Below, piece after piece: positions 52,011-61,118 of a DNA stretch of 64,000 nt. How positions within the stretch are numbered: position 1 is the first letter of the stretch; the number at the start of each line of letters is the position of its first letter. The position numbers were made by a program, and so were the translations under genes. Source of the stretch: CPC320 sp002684375. GTDB taxonomy: Bacteria; Pseudomonadota; Alphaproteobacteria; Rhodobacterales; Rhodobacteraceae. The notes under the pieces were generated by a model that was given only the letters and a program-made list of their open reading frames with translations, searched no databases and was not told the origin of the DNA. The stretch is from assembly GCA_965662545.1 (NCBI GenBank), contig CBFIHZ010000004.1, positions 62,001 through 126,000 of the forward strand, written 5' to 3'.

Positions 52011-54128
52011 TTAAAGTTTTGACGGTTCCCGCCCGACGGTGCGATGCACGGTTCCGCTAGATTGATCGCCTTGATAGATGCCAAAATTCCCTTGGCTGGC
52101 TTCGTGCGCATATCGCGCCAGCATCGACCGCTCTGCGGTATCCGTAATTCGGTCGAGCGGCAGTTTTGAGATCTTAAAATAGCCATAACCTTTGGGCGCA
52201 TCGCCAGTCACGCTACCATGATAGAAAATGCCGTGCAGGCCGGTTTCATTCTCTTGATAGACGCTATACAGAACGCTTAAGTCTGCTTCCAACCCTGCGG
52301 CTGCGAGCCTTGCGACAAGCGCAATCAGTCTGCTGTCGTCTGTCGGGGCCAGCGGCACAGAGCAACTGCCATCACCGGCTATTTTTAGTAAAACTTCATC
52401 GTCACGCGACAGAACCCCGCCAAGCTTCACGGTGCCGGATTTGGCCACTGCCGAAATCAGCGGTTGATCCAACCCAACTGAGAAATAATTGCCTTTAAAA
52501 TAACCCAACGGCGCGCCCTGCTGGCTTTGCATATCCAGCACACGGCCGATCAGGATAACATGATCACCCCCGTCGACAAGATTTTCGCGCTGGCAGATGA
52601 AATTGGCAAGAGCATCGCGCAATACAGGCATTTCAGCGGTACCATTGGACCATCGCCCTAGATCAAACTTATTGGCAGCTTGCGAGGCGAAGATCTGCGA
52701 AATATCGCGCTGGGCGTCACTTAATACGTTGACCGAAAAACACGCTGATGCACGGAAAACTTCATAGCTTAGCGCTGTTTTTGCAATACAGATCAACACC
52801 AGAGGCGGATCCAGTGAAACTGAAGTGAATGAATTTGCGGTAAAGCCCCGCCGCGTTCCGTCCGCTTGACGTGTGGCCACCACTGTGATCCCCGTGGCAA
52901 AGCTGCCAAAGGCCTCGCGCAGGGCTTTTTTGTCTTGATCTGACATGGATGGGGGGGGCGCCGGCGTCAAATAGCGGTCATTGTCGGCGCCGAGTTTGGG
53001 CGGCGAGGCGGGAGTTGGAAGTGGGGCTGCTCCAAATCTCAGTGGATTTGAGGCCACGCGCCAAGGTCTGTCCGGATTGTCGGGATTGGCAATGGTGCTC
53101 AGCATATTGCGCGCGGCGACATGGGGATCTTTGATCATGTCTTGGACTGTTTGCAGCGGGCCATACGGGATCAGGCCACCAAGTTTTTGCGTTAATTCTG
53201 CCTTGGTATACTGGGCCGTCCATGCCCCGACCAGCGTGTTGAGCACTTGGCGATTTTTGGCTCGGGCAGCGCGTGTGGAAAATCGGGTATCGCGCACCAG
53301 AGCGTCGCCTTGCATGACACCGGCCAAGGCACGCCAAAAGGCGTCATCAACAATGCCCAGAGCCACAGCGCCGTCTTGGGCGCCGAATAACCCGAAAGGG
53401 GCCAAAAACGGATGTTCGTTGCCTTCAGGTCCGGGGACAGTGCCCGTAAAGTCGTTGAGATAGACTGCCCGTTCGCACAGGCTGATCATTGCGTCATACA
53501 TGGCAACATCGACAAATTGGCCTGCGCCGGTGGCATCCGCATGGCGCAGTGCCGCCATAAGGCCAAAGGCCATGATCATGCCTGAAAAAATATCTCCGAC
53601 CCCCGGGCCCACCTTGGTTGGGCTCGCAGCGTCTGGTCCGGTGATCGCCATAATGCCGCCCATCGCTTGGGCCACAACGTCATAGCAAGGCCAATCGGCA
53701 TAGGGGCTTTGCCCAGAGCGGGGATCGCCAAAACCGCGAACCGCGCCATAAACCAAACGCGGGTTGAGCGTTGCGAGATATTCATACGACAGACCCAACC
53801 GCTCCATGACGCCGGGGCGAAAATTCTCGACCAAGACGTCGGCATCGCGTACCAAAGCGCAGAATGCGGCCTTGTCGTCGGGGTTTTTTAAATCAAGCGT
53901 CACGCTTTTCTTTGATCGGTTCAGACTGACGAAATACCCCGCCCACAGATGATCTGGATCATCGTCCCGAAACGGTCCGTTCGCCCGGCTTGTATCGCCG
54001 GTCCCGCTTTCAATTTTGATCACTTCCGCGCCGTGGTCGGCCAGCATCATTGTGCAATAGGGTCCCGATAGCATACGGCTGAGGTCAAGAACTCTGACGC
54101 CTTTTAAAATACCTGAAGTCTCAGTCAT
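52011..54128 (-). CDS. Fusion of family III CoA-transferase and flavin reductase
   Basis: This is a 705-residue protein. Residues 1-390 are a complete CaiB/BaiF-type CoA-transferase (GVRVLDLSRMLSGPYC at the start and the catalytic Asp D179 in GVGDIFSGM). Residues 395-705 are a flavin reductase of the HpaC/RutF type (ALREAFGSFATGITVVATR, then FTANSFTSVSLDPPLVLIC) with a C-terminal extension. The junction is a Pro-rich linker encoded by a run of eight C, directly before an ATG (52946) that could start the reductase alone. The CoA-transferase would move CoA between acids; the reductase would supply reduced FMN to the LLM monooxygenase encoded across the divergent promoter. It overlaps the alpha/beta hydrolase gene by eight bases. 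Confidence 0.88.
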   Translation of the reverse strand: MTETSGILKGVRVLDLSRMLSGPYCTMMLADHGAEVIKIESGTGDTSRANGPFRDDDPDHLWAGYFVSLNRSKKSVTLDLKNPDDKAAFCALVRDADVLVENFRPGVMERLGLSYEYLATLNPRLVYGAVRGFGDPRSGQSPYADWPCYDVVAQAMGGIMAITGPDAASPTKVGPGVGDIFSGMIMAFGLMAALRHADATGAGQFVDVAMYDAMISLCERAVYLNDFTGTVPGPEGNEHPFLAPFGLFGAQDGAVALGIVDDAFWRALAGVMQGDALVRDTRFSTRAARAKNRQVLNTLVGAWTAQYTKAELTQKLGGLIPYGPLQTVQDMIKDPHVAARNMLSTIANPDNPDRPWRVASNPLRFGAAPLPTPASPPKLGADNDRYLTPAPPPSMSDQDKKALREAFGSFATGITVVATRQADGTRRGFTANSFTSVSLDPPLVLICIAKTALSYEVFRASACFSVNVLSDAQRDISQIFASQAANKFDLGRWSNGTAEMPVLRDALANFICQRENLVDGGDHVILIGRVLDMQSQQGAPLGYFKGNYFSVGLDQPLISAVAKSGTVKLGGVLSRDDEVLLKIAGDGSCSVPLAPTDDSRLIALVARLAAAGLEADLSVLYSVYQENETGLHGIFYHGSVTGDAPKGYGYFKISKLPLDRITDTAERSMLARYAHEASQGNFGIYQGDQSSGTVHRTVGREPSKL

Positions 54129-54960
54129 GTGGATTGCCCTGTGTGCGTTGTCCTGTTTCAGGCGTCCTTAGGTGTGCGCTCAGGAACCTTAGAATTGGCA
54201 ATGTGACAGCCATCGGGTTTTCGGCCAGCGCCATGTGACGCAGTCCGGTTAAAATATGTACTTCGGCGTCGCTGATGTCATTTGCAATGGCCCGTGCCAT
54301 ATCCGGACCGTTGCCAAAATCTTCGTCGCCCGTGATGATGAGGGTTGGGCAGGTGATCGCAGGTGTCGGGCTGGTAATTTCATCGATGCCTGTTGCCAAA
54401 ACTCTATAGATCGTGTGATAGATCTCTTGCTTATTGTCCAGCACCCAAGACCGCACAAGATCCATCAAATCTGGGTTTTTGTGGCGAAACGGTGCGGTAA
54501 ACCATCGCTCCAATGCAGCCTCTACCGTGGCCGCTGATCCCTGCGCACGCGCCTGCGCCACGCGGTCAAGGATCGCGCGTTGTGCCGTAGCGCTGCGCTG
54601 ATGCGGTGAATGTAGGATCACCAAGCCGTTAATCCGATGTGGTGCATCTTGGGCGAGCCGGCGCGCGATCATTCCCCCCAGAGAAAAGCCGATTATGATA
54701 GCGTTTTCGATCCCGAGATAATCCATAAGGATTTGTGTTTGATCGGCAAAAAGTTTCAATGACGGTGTTTCGGGTGGGGCTTGGCTCTTGCCGTGCCCAA
54801 ACAGGTCATAGCTTACCACTCGGTGATGTTGCGACAACTCTGCCACCTGCCATTGCCACACATCTTTATTCAAACCTAATCCATGGATCAGAATGATAGC
54901 AGGCGCGGTTTTTTCTCCAAACTCTGAAAAGACGGTGCCTTTGATCTGCCTGTCTGCCAT
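54121..54960 (-). CDS. Alpha/beta hydrolase (enol-lactonase-like)
   Basis: This 279-residue hydrolase has the oxyanion motif LIHGLGLNKDVW, nucleophile S93 in IIGFSLGGM, acid D214 in ITGDEDFGN and H242 in GLRHMALAENP, so the triad is complete. It is similar in pattern to beta-ketoadipate enol-lactonase and related lactonases or thioesterases. It is the first gene of the minus-strand operon, which continues into the CoA-transferase/flavin-reductase gene with an eight-base overlap. The shared promoter region holds the palindrome at 55034-55056. Confidence 0.88.
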   Translation of the reverse strand: MADRQIKGTVFSEFGEKTAPAIILIHGLGLNKDVWQWQVAELSQHHRVVSYDLFGHGKSQAPPETPSLKLFADQTQILMDYLGIENAIIIGFSLGGMIARRLAQDAPHRINGLVILHSPHQRSATAQRAILDRVAQARAQGSAATVEAALERWFTAPFRHKNPDLMDLVRSWVLDNKQEIYHTIYRVLATGIDEITSPTPAITCPTLIITGDEDFGNGPDMARAIANDISDAEVHILTGLRHMALAENPMAVTLPILRFLSAHLRTPETGQRTQGNPHD

Positions 54961-55033
54961 TCAGCCTCCGCGAGAATTGTCTTTGTACAATAAGCAACAG
55001 ACTAGACTCGGCAGAGCAAGCGTGTACACTTTA

Positions 55034-55056
55034 TTTTCGCCATAGCGTGGCGAAAA
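55034..55056. promoter_or_regulatory. Perfect palindrome between divergent catabolic operons, probable operator
   Basis: TTTTCGCCA-TAGCG-TGGCGAAAA is a 9-bp perfect inverted repeat. It lies between the hydrolase/CoA-transferase operon (starts at 54960, minus) and the aldehyde dehydrogenase operon (starts at 55124, plus), where one regulator could control both. The form (TTTCGCC...GGCGAAA) is like sites of IclR-type regulators. No regulator gene is adjacent. Confidence 0.65.
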
Positions 55057-55123
55057 ATCGCATTTGTTTACGCAAGAACCGTCAAGAATGGGAATCGGTG
55101 TACCAAGCAGAAGGATCAAATTG

Positions 55124-56605
55124 ATGGCAGAAATTCAGACCTATAAAATGTTGATAGATGGAGACTGGGTGTCTGCCTCGGACGGGGCCGTATTTGATAG
55201 TAAAAACCCGTCTACGGGTCAGGTTTGGAGCCGCGTCCCGGAAGCCACAGCGGCGGATGTCGACCGCGCAGTGCTGGCCGCCCACCGGGCGTTCAAAACC
55301 GGGCCTTGGGCCGCAATGTTGCCAAACCAGCGGGGGCAAATGCTGCGTAAACTGGCTGAATTACTAGCGGAAAAATCCGAACATTTGGGCCGTATTGAGA
55401 GCGTGGATACCGGTAAGATGCTGAAAGAAACCCGTTGGCAGGCCAAATATATTGCCGAATTTTTTCAGTTTTATGCCGGATGCGCGGATAAGATTGCTGG
55501 CGAGGTGCTGCCAATTGATAAGCCTGATATGTTTGTATTTACCGATCGAGAACCGCTTGGGGTTGTGGCGGCGGTGGTGCCCTGGAATTCCCAGCTGTTT
55601 TTGGTGGCGGTTAAAATTGGTCCGGCTTTGGCGGCAGGCAATACGGTGGTGTTAAAAGCCTCCGAGCACGCCTCGGCGGCCCTATTGGAATTTGGCACTC
55701 TCATCGAGCAGGCGGGCTTTCCGCCCGGTGTTGTGAACATTGTCACTGGGCATGGTGACCCTTGTGGCAAGGTGCTGACCAGTCATCCGAAAGTTGCGCG
55801 GATTTCATTTACCGGCGGGCCGGGTGCGGCCAAACATGTGCTGTATAATTCGGCGGAAAATTTTGCTGAGGTTTCTTTGGAACTGGGTGGTAAATCACCA
55901 TTTATCGTGTTTGACGATGCCAATATCGAAAGTGCCGTGAACGGATCGATTGCAGGAATTTTTGGCGCAACCGGGCAAAGCTGTGTGGCGGGCTCGCGGT
56001 TGTATTTACATGAGGACATTGCCGACGAATTTCTTGAGCGTATGGTTGCTTTGGCAAAGAACATCCAAATTGGCGACCCATTGGATGATGACACGCAGAT
56101 GGGACCATTATGCACTTTGGGACAGATGGCGCGGGTCGAGTCTGAGGTTGCCAGAGCACAGGCACAGGGTGGCACGGTCTTATGTGGTGGAAAACGTCCC
56201 GAGGGATTGGATGGCAATTATTACGAGCCTACGATTATTGACTGTCCGCGTCAGGATATGGATATTGTCGATACCGAAATGTTTGGCCCGGTCCTGAGCG
56301 TGTTGCGTTTTAAAACCGAAGCCGAGGTGATCGAACTGGCCAATGATACCGTGCACGGGCTGGCGGCCGGCGTTTTCACCCAAGATAGTGCGCGTTCACT
56401 ACGGGTGGCACGCGCGATTGAGGCGGGTATTGTCTGGGTCAACACCTACCGCGTTGTCTCGCCGATTGCCGAATTTGGCGGCAATAAAGGGTCGGGCTAT
56501 GGGCGAGAAAGCGGCTTTCAGGCGATGTATGACTATACACGGCCAAAAACGATTTGGATGAACACTTCATCAGAGCCGATGAGCAACCCGTTTGTGATGC
56601 GCTAA
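55124..56605 (+). CDS. Aldehyde dehydrogenase of the flavin-monooxygenase cluster
   Basis: This 493-residue class I aldehyde dehydrogenase has VAAVVPWNSQLFLVA, the general base Glu in SLELGGKSPFIV, nucleophile C287 in TGQSCVAGSR, and the C-terminal EFGGNKGSGYGRE. ATG 55124 was chosen because AAGGA lies ten bases upstream; the frame is open to 55064 but the extra 20 residues have no family match. It is the first gene of a four-gene operon (ALDH, LLM oxygenase, hydratase, dehydrogenase) and probably oxidises an aldehyde produced by the oxygenase. Betaine-aldehyde-type substrates are possible but not shown. Confidence 0.93.
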   Translation: MAEIQTYKMLIDGDWVSASDGAVFDSKNPSTGQVWSRVPEATAADVDRAVLAAHRAFKTGPWAAMLPNQRGQMLRKLAELLAEKSEHLGRIESVDTGKMLKETRWQAKYIAEFFQFYAGCADKIAGEVLPIDKPDMFVFTDREPLGVVAAVVPWNSQLFLVAVKIGPALAAGNTVVLKASEHASAALLEFGTLIEQAGFPPGVVNIVTGHGDPCGKVLTSHPKVARISFTGGPGAAKHVLYNSAENFAEVSLELGGKSPFIVFDDANIESAVNGSIAGIFGATGQSCVAGSRLYLHEDIADEFLERMVALAKNIQIGDPLDDDTQMGPLCTLGQMARVESEVARAQAQGGTVLCGGKRPEGLDGNYYEPTIIDCPRQDMDIVDTEMFGPVLSVLRFKTEAEVIELANDTVHGLAAGVFTQDSARSLRVARAIEAGIVWVNTYRVVSPIAEFGGNKGSGYGRESGFQAMYDYTRPKTIWMNTSSEPMSNPFVMR

Positions 56606-56617
56606 AGAGGTTAGATC

Positions 56618-57652
56618 ATGAAATTTCAACTCGCTGTCAATCTTGAGCGCATGGACCCCGGCACCGATATGAACGCGGTGGCGCGTCATACGCTTGAGAT
56701 GGTGCAAATGGCCGAACTTGGTGGTTTTAATATCGTCTGGGCGGCCGAACATCATGCGCTGGAAATGACAATCGCACCCAACCCTTTTCAAATTCTTACT
56801 TGGTGGGCGGGCGAGACCGACACTATTCGTCTGGGCACCGCGGTGGCAACGGCGGCCTATTGGCATCCGATCAATCTCGCCGGAGAGGCGGCTTTTCTGG
56901 ATCTGATCTCGGGTGGCCGGCTGGAGTTTGGTATTGGTTCCGGGGCGTATCAACGTGAATTTGATCGCATGCATCCGGGGCTTAAACAATCAGACGGCTG
57001 GAAATATATGCAAGAGATGCTGCCGCTCGTAAGGGCCTTATGGCAGGGTGATGTGGCCCATGACGGCGCGTTTTGGCAATTTCCCAGCGCGACGTCCTGC
57101 CCCAAGCCGGTGCAGGCTGAGGTGCCGGTGTGGGTCGCGGCTCGGTCGCCGATTACCTTTGATTATGCGCTGCGCGAAAAATGCCATGTGATGAGCTGGC
57201 CCCTGACGCGGGGGTTTTCAGAGGCTGAACTTTATAAACAGCAATTGGATGCGGCCGTTGCAAAAGCCGATAACGGCTTTCGGCCAAACTTTGCAATGAT
57301 GCGCCATGCGGCGGTCTATGAAAACGCCGCAGGCCGTGACGCGGCGATAGCTGCAATTCAATGCGTCCTGGGTCAGTTTGAAAACCTTTTCCGCAACCTC
57401 GGCGATGTCAAAAATGGGTTCCCGAAACAAATCCCTTTGACTGAGTTGCAGGGCCGTGAACAATATGACGCGGCAATGCTTGAGGAAAATCTGTTGTTTG
57501 GCTCTCCGGAGACGGTGATCCAAAAACTGCAAAAATATCAATCTCTGGGCGTGGATGAATTTATCTATTACGCGAGTCTCGGGCTGGGAATGGAGGCACA
57601 AAAACAGTCATTACAGCTGTTTTGTGACGAGGTTATTCCGGCATTTCAATAA
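56618..57652 (+). CDS. LLM-class flavin-dependent monooxygenase
   Basis: This 344-residue luciferase-like (alpha/beta barrel) protein starts MKFQLAVNLERMDPG. It shows AELGGFNIVWAAEHHA, the RLGTAVATAAYWHPINLAGE flavin-site strand, LDLISGGRLEFGIGSGAYQ and VPVWVAARSP. Such enzymes use FMNH2 delivered by a separate NAD(P)H-flavin reductase to oxygenate or cleave their substrate; the reductase is probably the C-terminal half of the fusion protein encoded divergently. Substrate unknown: known LLM enzymes attack aminopolycarboxylates, sulfonates, sulfides and cyclic ketones. The gene starts 12 bases after the aldehyde dehydrogenase stop. Confidence 0.92.
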   Translation: MKFQLAVNLERMDPGTDMNAVARHTLEMVQMAELGGFNIVWAAEHHALEMTIAPNPFQILTWWAGETDTIRLGTAVATAAYWHPINLAGEAAFLDLISGGRLEFGIGSGAYQREFDRMHPGLKQSDGWKYMQEMLPLVRALWQGDVAHDGAFWQFPSATSCPKPVQAEVPVWVAARSPITFDYALREKCHVMSWPLTRGFSEAELYKQQLDAAVAKADNGFRPNFAMMRHAAVYENAAGRDAAIAAIQCVLGQFENLFRNLGDVKNGFPKQIPLTELQGREQYDAAMLEENLLFGSPETVIQKLQKYQSLGVDEFIYYASLGLGMEAQKQSLQLFCDEVIPAFQ

Positions 57653-57661
57653 GGAAAGAAG

Positions 57662-58465
57662 ATGTCAAACGATATCGAGGTTATCCGGAACGGCCACGTT
57701 CTGGAAGTGAAATTACAACGCGGCAAGGTCAATGCGATCGATGTGCCGACCTCGCAAGCGCTGGCAGCGGCGTTTTGCGAATTGCGCGATGATCCCGAAT
57801 TGCGCGTGGCGATCCTGACAGGCGGCGGCGATAAGATTTTTTCGGCGGGTTGGGATCTGAAAGCCCTCAACGCTGGCGAAATGCAACTGGATAATTGGTG
57901 GGAAACGGATGATTACGGTGAAGGCGGTTTTACCGGACTGACTGAAAACTGGCAGTTGAACAAGCCGGTCATTGCCGCGATCAACGGTCTGGCGATCGGT
58001 GGTGGATTTGAGATGGCGATGGGCTGTGATTTGTTGATTGCGGCCGATCACGCCGAATTTGGCCTGCCGGAAATGCCCTTGGGTATTGTCCCTGACGCCG
58101 GTGCCTTGCAGCGCCTACCCCGGCGGATTCCCCATAATATCGCGATGGAGATGTTCTTGCTGGGGCGCCGGATGACGGCCGCTGAGGCGGCGCATTATGG
58201 GTTGGTGAACAAAGTGGTGCCGAAACAGGATCTGATGTCGGCGGCGCGCGAATGGGCCGCCTCTATCGCTTGGTCGGCGCCTTTGGCGATGCAAACCGTC
58301 AAAGAAGTGCAGCGGGAAATTGAATGCGTACCACTGCAACAGGCGTTCCACAAAATGCGTAGCGATCCAATGCCAACATATCGTAAAATGTTAAAGTCTG
58401 ACGATGCTGCGGAAGGCATTGCGGCGTTTGTTGAAAAACGCGAACCAAAATTTCGAGGCGAATAA
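57662..58465 (+). CDS. Enoyl-CoA hydratase/isomerase family protein, CaiD-like
   Basis: This 267-residue crotonase-fold protein has both oxyanion-hole segments (FSAGWDLKAL and NGLAIGGGFEMAMGCD) and the acid in FGLPEMPLGIVPDAG. The pattern IFSAGWDLKA, GGFTGLTE, KPVIAAINGLAIGGGFE and GIVPDAG follows E. coli crotonobetainyl-CoA hydratase CaiD closely, more than fatty-acid hydratases. It would hydrate an unsaturated acyl-CoA or the reverse. A CaiB-type CoA-transferase (the fusion protein) and a carnitine-dehydrogenase-like gene next door fit a carnitine-like substrate, but other beta-hydroxy acids remain possible. The start follows AAGGAAAG. Confidence 0.9.
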   Translation: MSNDIEVIRNGHVLEVKLQRGKVNAIDVPTSQALAAAFCELRDDPELRVAILTGGGDKIFSAGWDLKALNAGEMQLDNWWETDDYGEGGFTGLTENWQLNKPVIAAINGLAIGGGFEMAMGCDLLIAADHAEFGLPEMPLGIVPDAGALQRLPRRIPHNIAMEMFLLGRRMTAAEAAHYGLVNKVVPKQDLMSAAREWAASIAWSAPLAMQTVKEVQREIECVPLQQAFHKMRSDPMPTYRKMLKSDDAAEGIAAFVEKREPKFRGE

Positions 58466-58467
58466 CC

Positions 58468-59409
58468 ATGTATCCTGATCCTCAGAAAATAACCCGCGTC
58501 ACCTCTTTGGGCGGCGGGCCGATTGGCGGTGGCTGGGCGGCGCATTTTCTGGCCAGAGGCTATGATGTGACGCTGTATCTGCATGATGTCGCTGAGACCG
58601 CCGCATTTGAAGCGGTCCTCGACACTGCCTGGAAAAGCCTGACAGATCTGGGCTTGGCCCCCGGCGCATCGCGCGATCGGCTGCGGGTAGTCACAGATTT
58701 GCAGCAGGCGGTCGAAGGCGCACAGTTTATTCAAGAAAGTGCCCCTGAAAACCTGTCTTTAAAGCGCAAGCTTTATGCCGAACTGGGGCGGCTGGTACCG
58801 CCCGATGTGGTGATCGGTTCCTCGACTTCGGGTTTAACCATGACCGACATTCAGGCCGATTGTGCAACCCCTGAACGCTGTGTTATCGGACACCCGTTTA
58901 ATCCGCCCTATCTGTTGCCGTTGGTTGAGATCGTGGGGGGCAGGTCGACCGATCCGGCAGCCGTCACATGGGCGGGGGCTTTTTATGAGAGCGCTGGCAA
59001 AGCGCCTTTGATTATGAAAAAGGAAATTCCCGGGTTTGTGGCAACCCGCCTGCAAGAGGCGCTGTGGCGTGAGGCGCTGCATATGGTGGCCAATGGCGAG
59101 GCGTCCGCCGCCGATATTGATACGGCTTTGATCAACGGCCCGGCGCCGCGCATGGCCATTCAAGGCCAATGTATGGCATTTCATGTGGCCTGCGGGGCAG
59201 GCGGTATGGCGACCAACCTCGATCAGTTTGGACCGGCGCTGAAATTGCCATGGACCAGACTTGACGCGCCCGAATTGACCCAGCAATTGCGCGACCGCAT
59301 GGTTGATGGGTGCAACGAAATGGCGGCGGGGCGCAGATTTGAAGACATGGCCGCCAAGCGCGACCAGCAGATTGTTGCGGTATTAAGGGCAATTCGCGAT
59401 ACGTCGTAA
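58468..59409 (+). CDS. 3-hydroxyacyl-CoA dehydrogenase family protein, L-carnitine-dehydrogenase-like
   Basis: This 313-residue NAD-dependent dehydrogenase has a Rossmann G-x-G-x-x-G at 15-20 (GGGPIGGGWAA), the segment FIQESAPENLSLKRKLY, GSSTSGLTMTDIQ and the catalytic His in IGHPFNPPYLLPLVEIVGG. The C-terminal part has PGFVATRLQEALWREALHMV. This pattern is close to L-carnitine 3-dehydrogenases and related 3-hydroxyacid dehydrogenases, which act on free or CoA-bound 3-hydroxy acids. The ATG follows the hydratase stop by two bases, so they are coupled. It is the last gene of the operon. Confidence 0.88.
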   Translation: MYPDPQKITRVTSLGGGPIGGGWAAHFLARGYDVTLYLHDVAETAAFEAVLDTAWKSLTDLGLAPGASRDRLRVVTDLQQAVEGAQFIQESAPENLSLKRKLYAELGRLVPPDVVIGSSTSGLTMTDIQADCATPERCVIGHPFNPPYLLPLVEIVGGRSTDPAAVTWAGAFYESAGKAPLIMKKEIPGFVATRLQEALWREALHMVANGEASAADIDTALINGPAPRMAIQGQCMAFHVACGAGGMATNLDQFGPALKLPWTRLDAPELTQQLRDRMVDGCNEMAAGRRFEDMAAKRDQQIVAVLRAIRDTS

Positions 59410-59664
59410 AATTGGTTTCAAAACGCTGGGTGAGATAAAAAACCATTGAGGGTGAACCAATATGTGTCCAAGCTTTTAGACCTCTGCTGGCTTTTAACTG
59501 CTTATGCCCACAGGTAACCCGGCTCAAGATTAAAAGAATTACGGATGGGTGTCTTTAGACTTGTTTCCGGTCCTGTTACACTCACACACGGAGATGCCGT
59601 TCAGGGGCTGGTTTGACAACGGGGTCCTGAGGAATTTCTGACACGTCTTTAACGTTCGGAGCGA

Positions 59665-60648
59665 ATGTCTATGCTACATTATGCATTTTTACTAGCACTT
59701 ATGGTTTTTGGTGTATCTAGTGCTGGGTTTGCACAATCTATAAACGTAACAGACGCAGAGGCGGAACAAGCCCCTCAAACAAAAATAGCCGCGGCAAAGG
59801 CAAACGAGGATATTGCGAAAATAGACGATGTTTCCACATTGCTCCGTGGTGTGTTGGCGTTTGAATGTAAACTTGGTGGCGACAGTTTTCCATTGGTTTT
59901 GCTGGAAAAAAGAAAAGGCTGGACGATGCCATCCGCCCCCGATTTGGTATTGACCGAAATTGATGACGGCTTTGCGTTTAATCAAAGTGATGACCCCTTG
60001 TATTTGGGTTTTTTAAAAGAGCGAGTTGGCCAATGGAAATTGACCGAACTGGATGACGGCGGGATTACCACGGGAACCTGTGAAGAACGGGATGAAATGC
60101 TGGAGGATGTGACTGAAATTATCGCACCGAGAATATTGCAGAACGCCCTGGACCTTCAGAGCCAGGTGGCCGAGGCCGAGGACCGTATGGCCGCGATGCA
60201 AAGTCGGCTTGACGGGGCGGGGCTGGCCCTGTGCAAAGAACCGCCCTTAGATGAAACCGTTGCCAATAAGACCGAAAACTGCCCCACCCTGGCGCCAGAA
60301 ATTGAGACGGCGTTCCCCAAAAAACCATTAGCAACAGTGAGTTTTTTTGAGTTTCCAGCAATTTTGACAGGCAATTTGAAAGGCGTGGGACGGGTGCTGG
60401 ATCTTGGAATCGGGGTTCTGACACAAGACGATGGCACCAGCGTGGCTAACATCGAGACCCATATGCCGGAATTGAGCCAAGAAGTTATAGCAACAATGGG
60501 CACCTATACCGAACAGGAAGTGACCGGTCGTGAAGCGCGTGAGGTATTAGCAGAAGATTTGCGAATAACCATGAATGCAACGTTGATATCTCTGACGGGT
60601 GTGGGGGGCATCGACAAGGTACATTTCACATTCTTTGCCATAGAATAG
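59665..60648 (+). CDS. Exported protein with a C-terminal FliL-like domain
   Basis: This 327-residue protein has a signal peptide (to about residue 23, GFA/QS) and a mature part with a cysteine near residue 67 (AFECKLGG), another in TGTCEE, and a predicted coiled-coil (about 155-190, LQSQVAEAEDRMAAMQSRL). A C-terminal segment (about 228-327) reads like the FliL periplasmic domain: FFEFPAILTGNL, GIGVLTQDDGT, ETHMPELSQEVIATMGTYTE and VHFTFFAIE. FliL stabilises flagellar stators, but here there is no membrane anchor beyond the signal peptide and no flagellar gene nearby. Whether it is soluble in the periplasm is unknown. The FliL assignment is by pattern and moderate. Confidence 0.6.
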   Translation: MSMLHYAFLLALMVFGVSSAGFAQSINVTDAEAEQAPQTKIAAAKANEDIAKIDDVSTLLRGVLAFECKLGGDSFPLVLLEKRKGWTMPSAPDLVLTEIDDGFAFNQSDDPLYLGFLKERVGQWKLTELDDGGITTGTCEERDEMLEDVTEIIAPRILQNALDLQSQVAEAEDRMAAMQSRLDGAGLALCKEPPLDETVANKTENCPTLAPEIETAFPKKPLATVSFFEFPAILTGNLKGVGRVLDLGIGVLTQDDGTSVANIETHMPELSQEVIATMGTYTEQEVTGREAREVLAEDLRITMNATLISLTGVGGIDKVHFTFFAIE

Positions 60649-61118
60649 AGACAATTATAATAGGACCGCCAAACATCGGCTCGGTACGAGAGTGGTCTTA
60701 CCTGTAAAACGCGCGTTTAAGCAGCCTTCAGCCTTAAAAGGTAGGGAGCCGTTTGCCTGTTATTGTTGGTTGTGCAGATGAAACGTGTGCGGGTCCGGTG
60801 ATTATATCGCGAAACGGCTTTTTGCGCCAAATCTAATAAAGCCTCCGGGTGTTGAAATTGCCCGAGTGGGTTTGGTTTATGTATCAAATTTGACAGAACA
60901 AGCGCTTCATTTTTTAAGCGATGTTTTATAAAATTATATGGGAAAATTTATCAGTGTAGTTCCCGGTTACTACGGGACATAAATAACTTTCGCTGTGGCG
61001 TTACCCAACAAATGCGCGAAATCACAACAACGGGTTGACTGTGGCGAAAACGATTTGAGGATTATCCGTTCCTGCAGATTTACCCGTTGCGTTTTATTGG
61101 ATTATTTCTGAGCATACC
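60649..61118. other. Intergenic stretch with no gene supported
   Basis: There are 470 bases. A 27-codon frame from TTG 60753 (VIVGCADETCAGPVIIS) has a plausible ribosome binding site (AGGTAGGGAG) but is very short. It may be a small peptide or a fragment. Nothing else is convincing. Confidence 0.3.
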
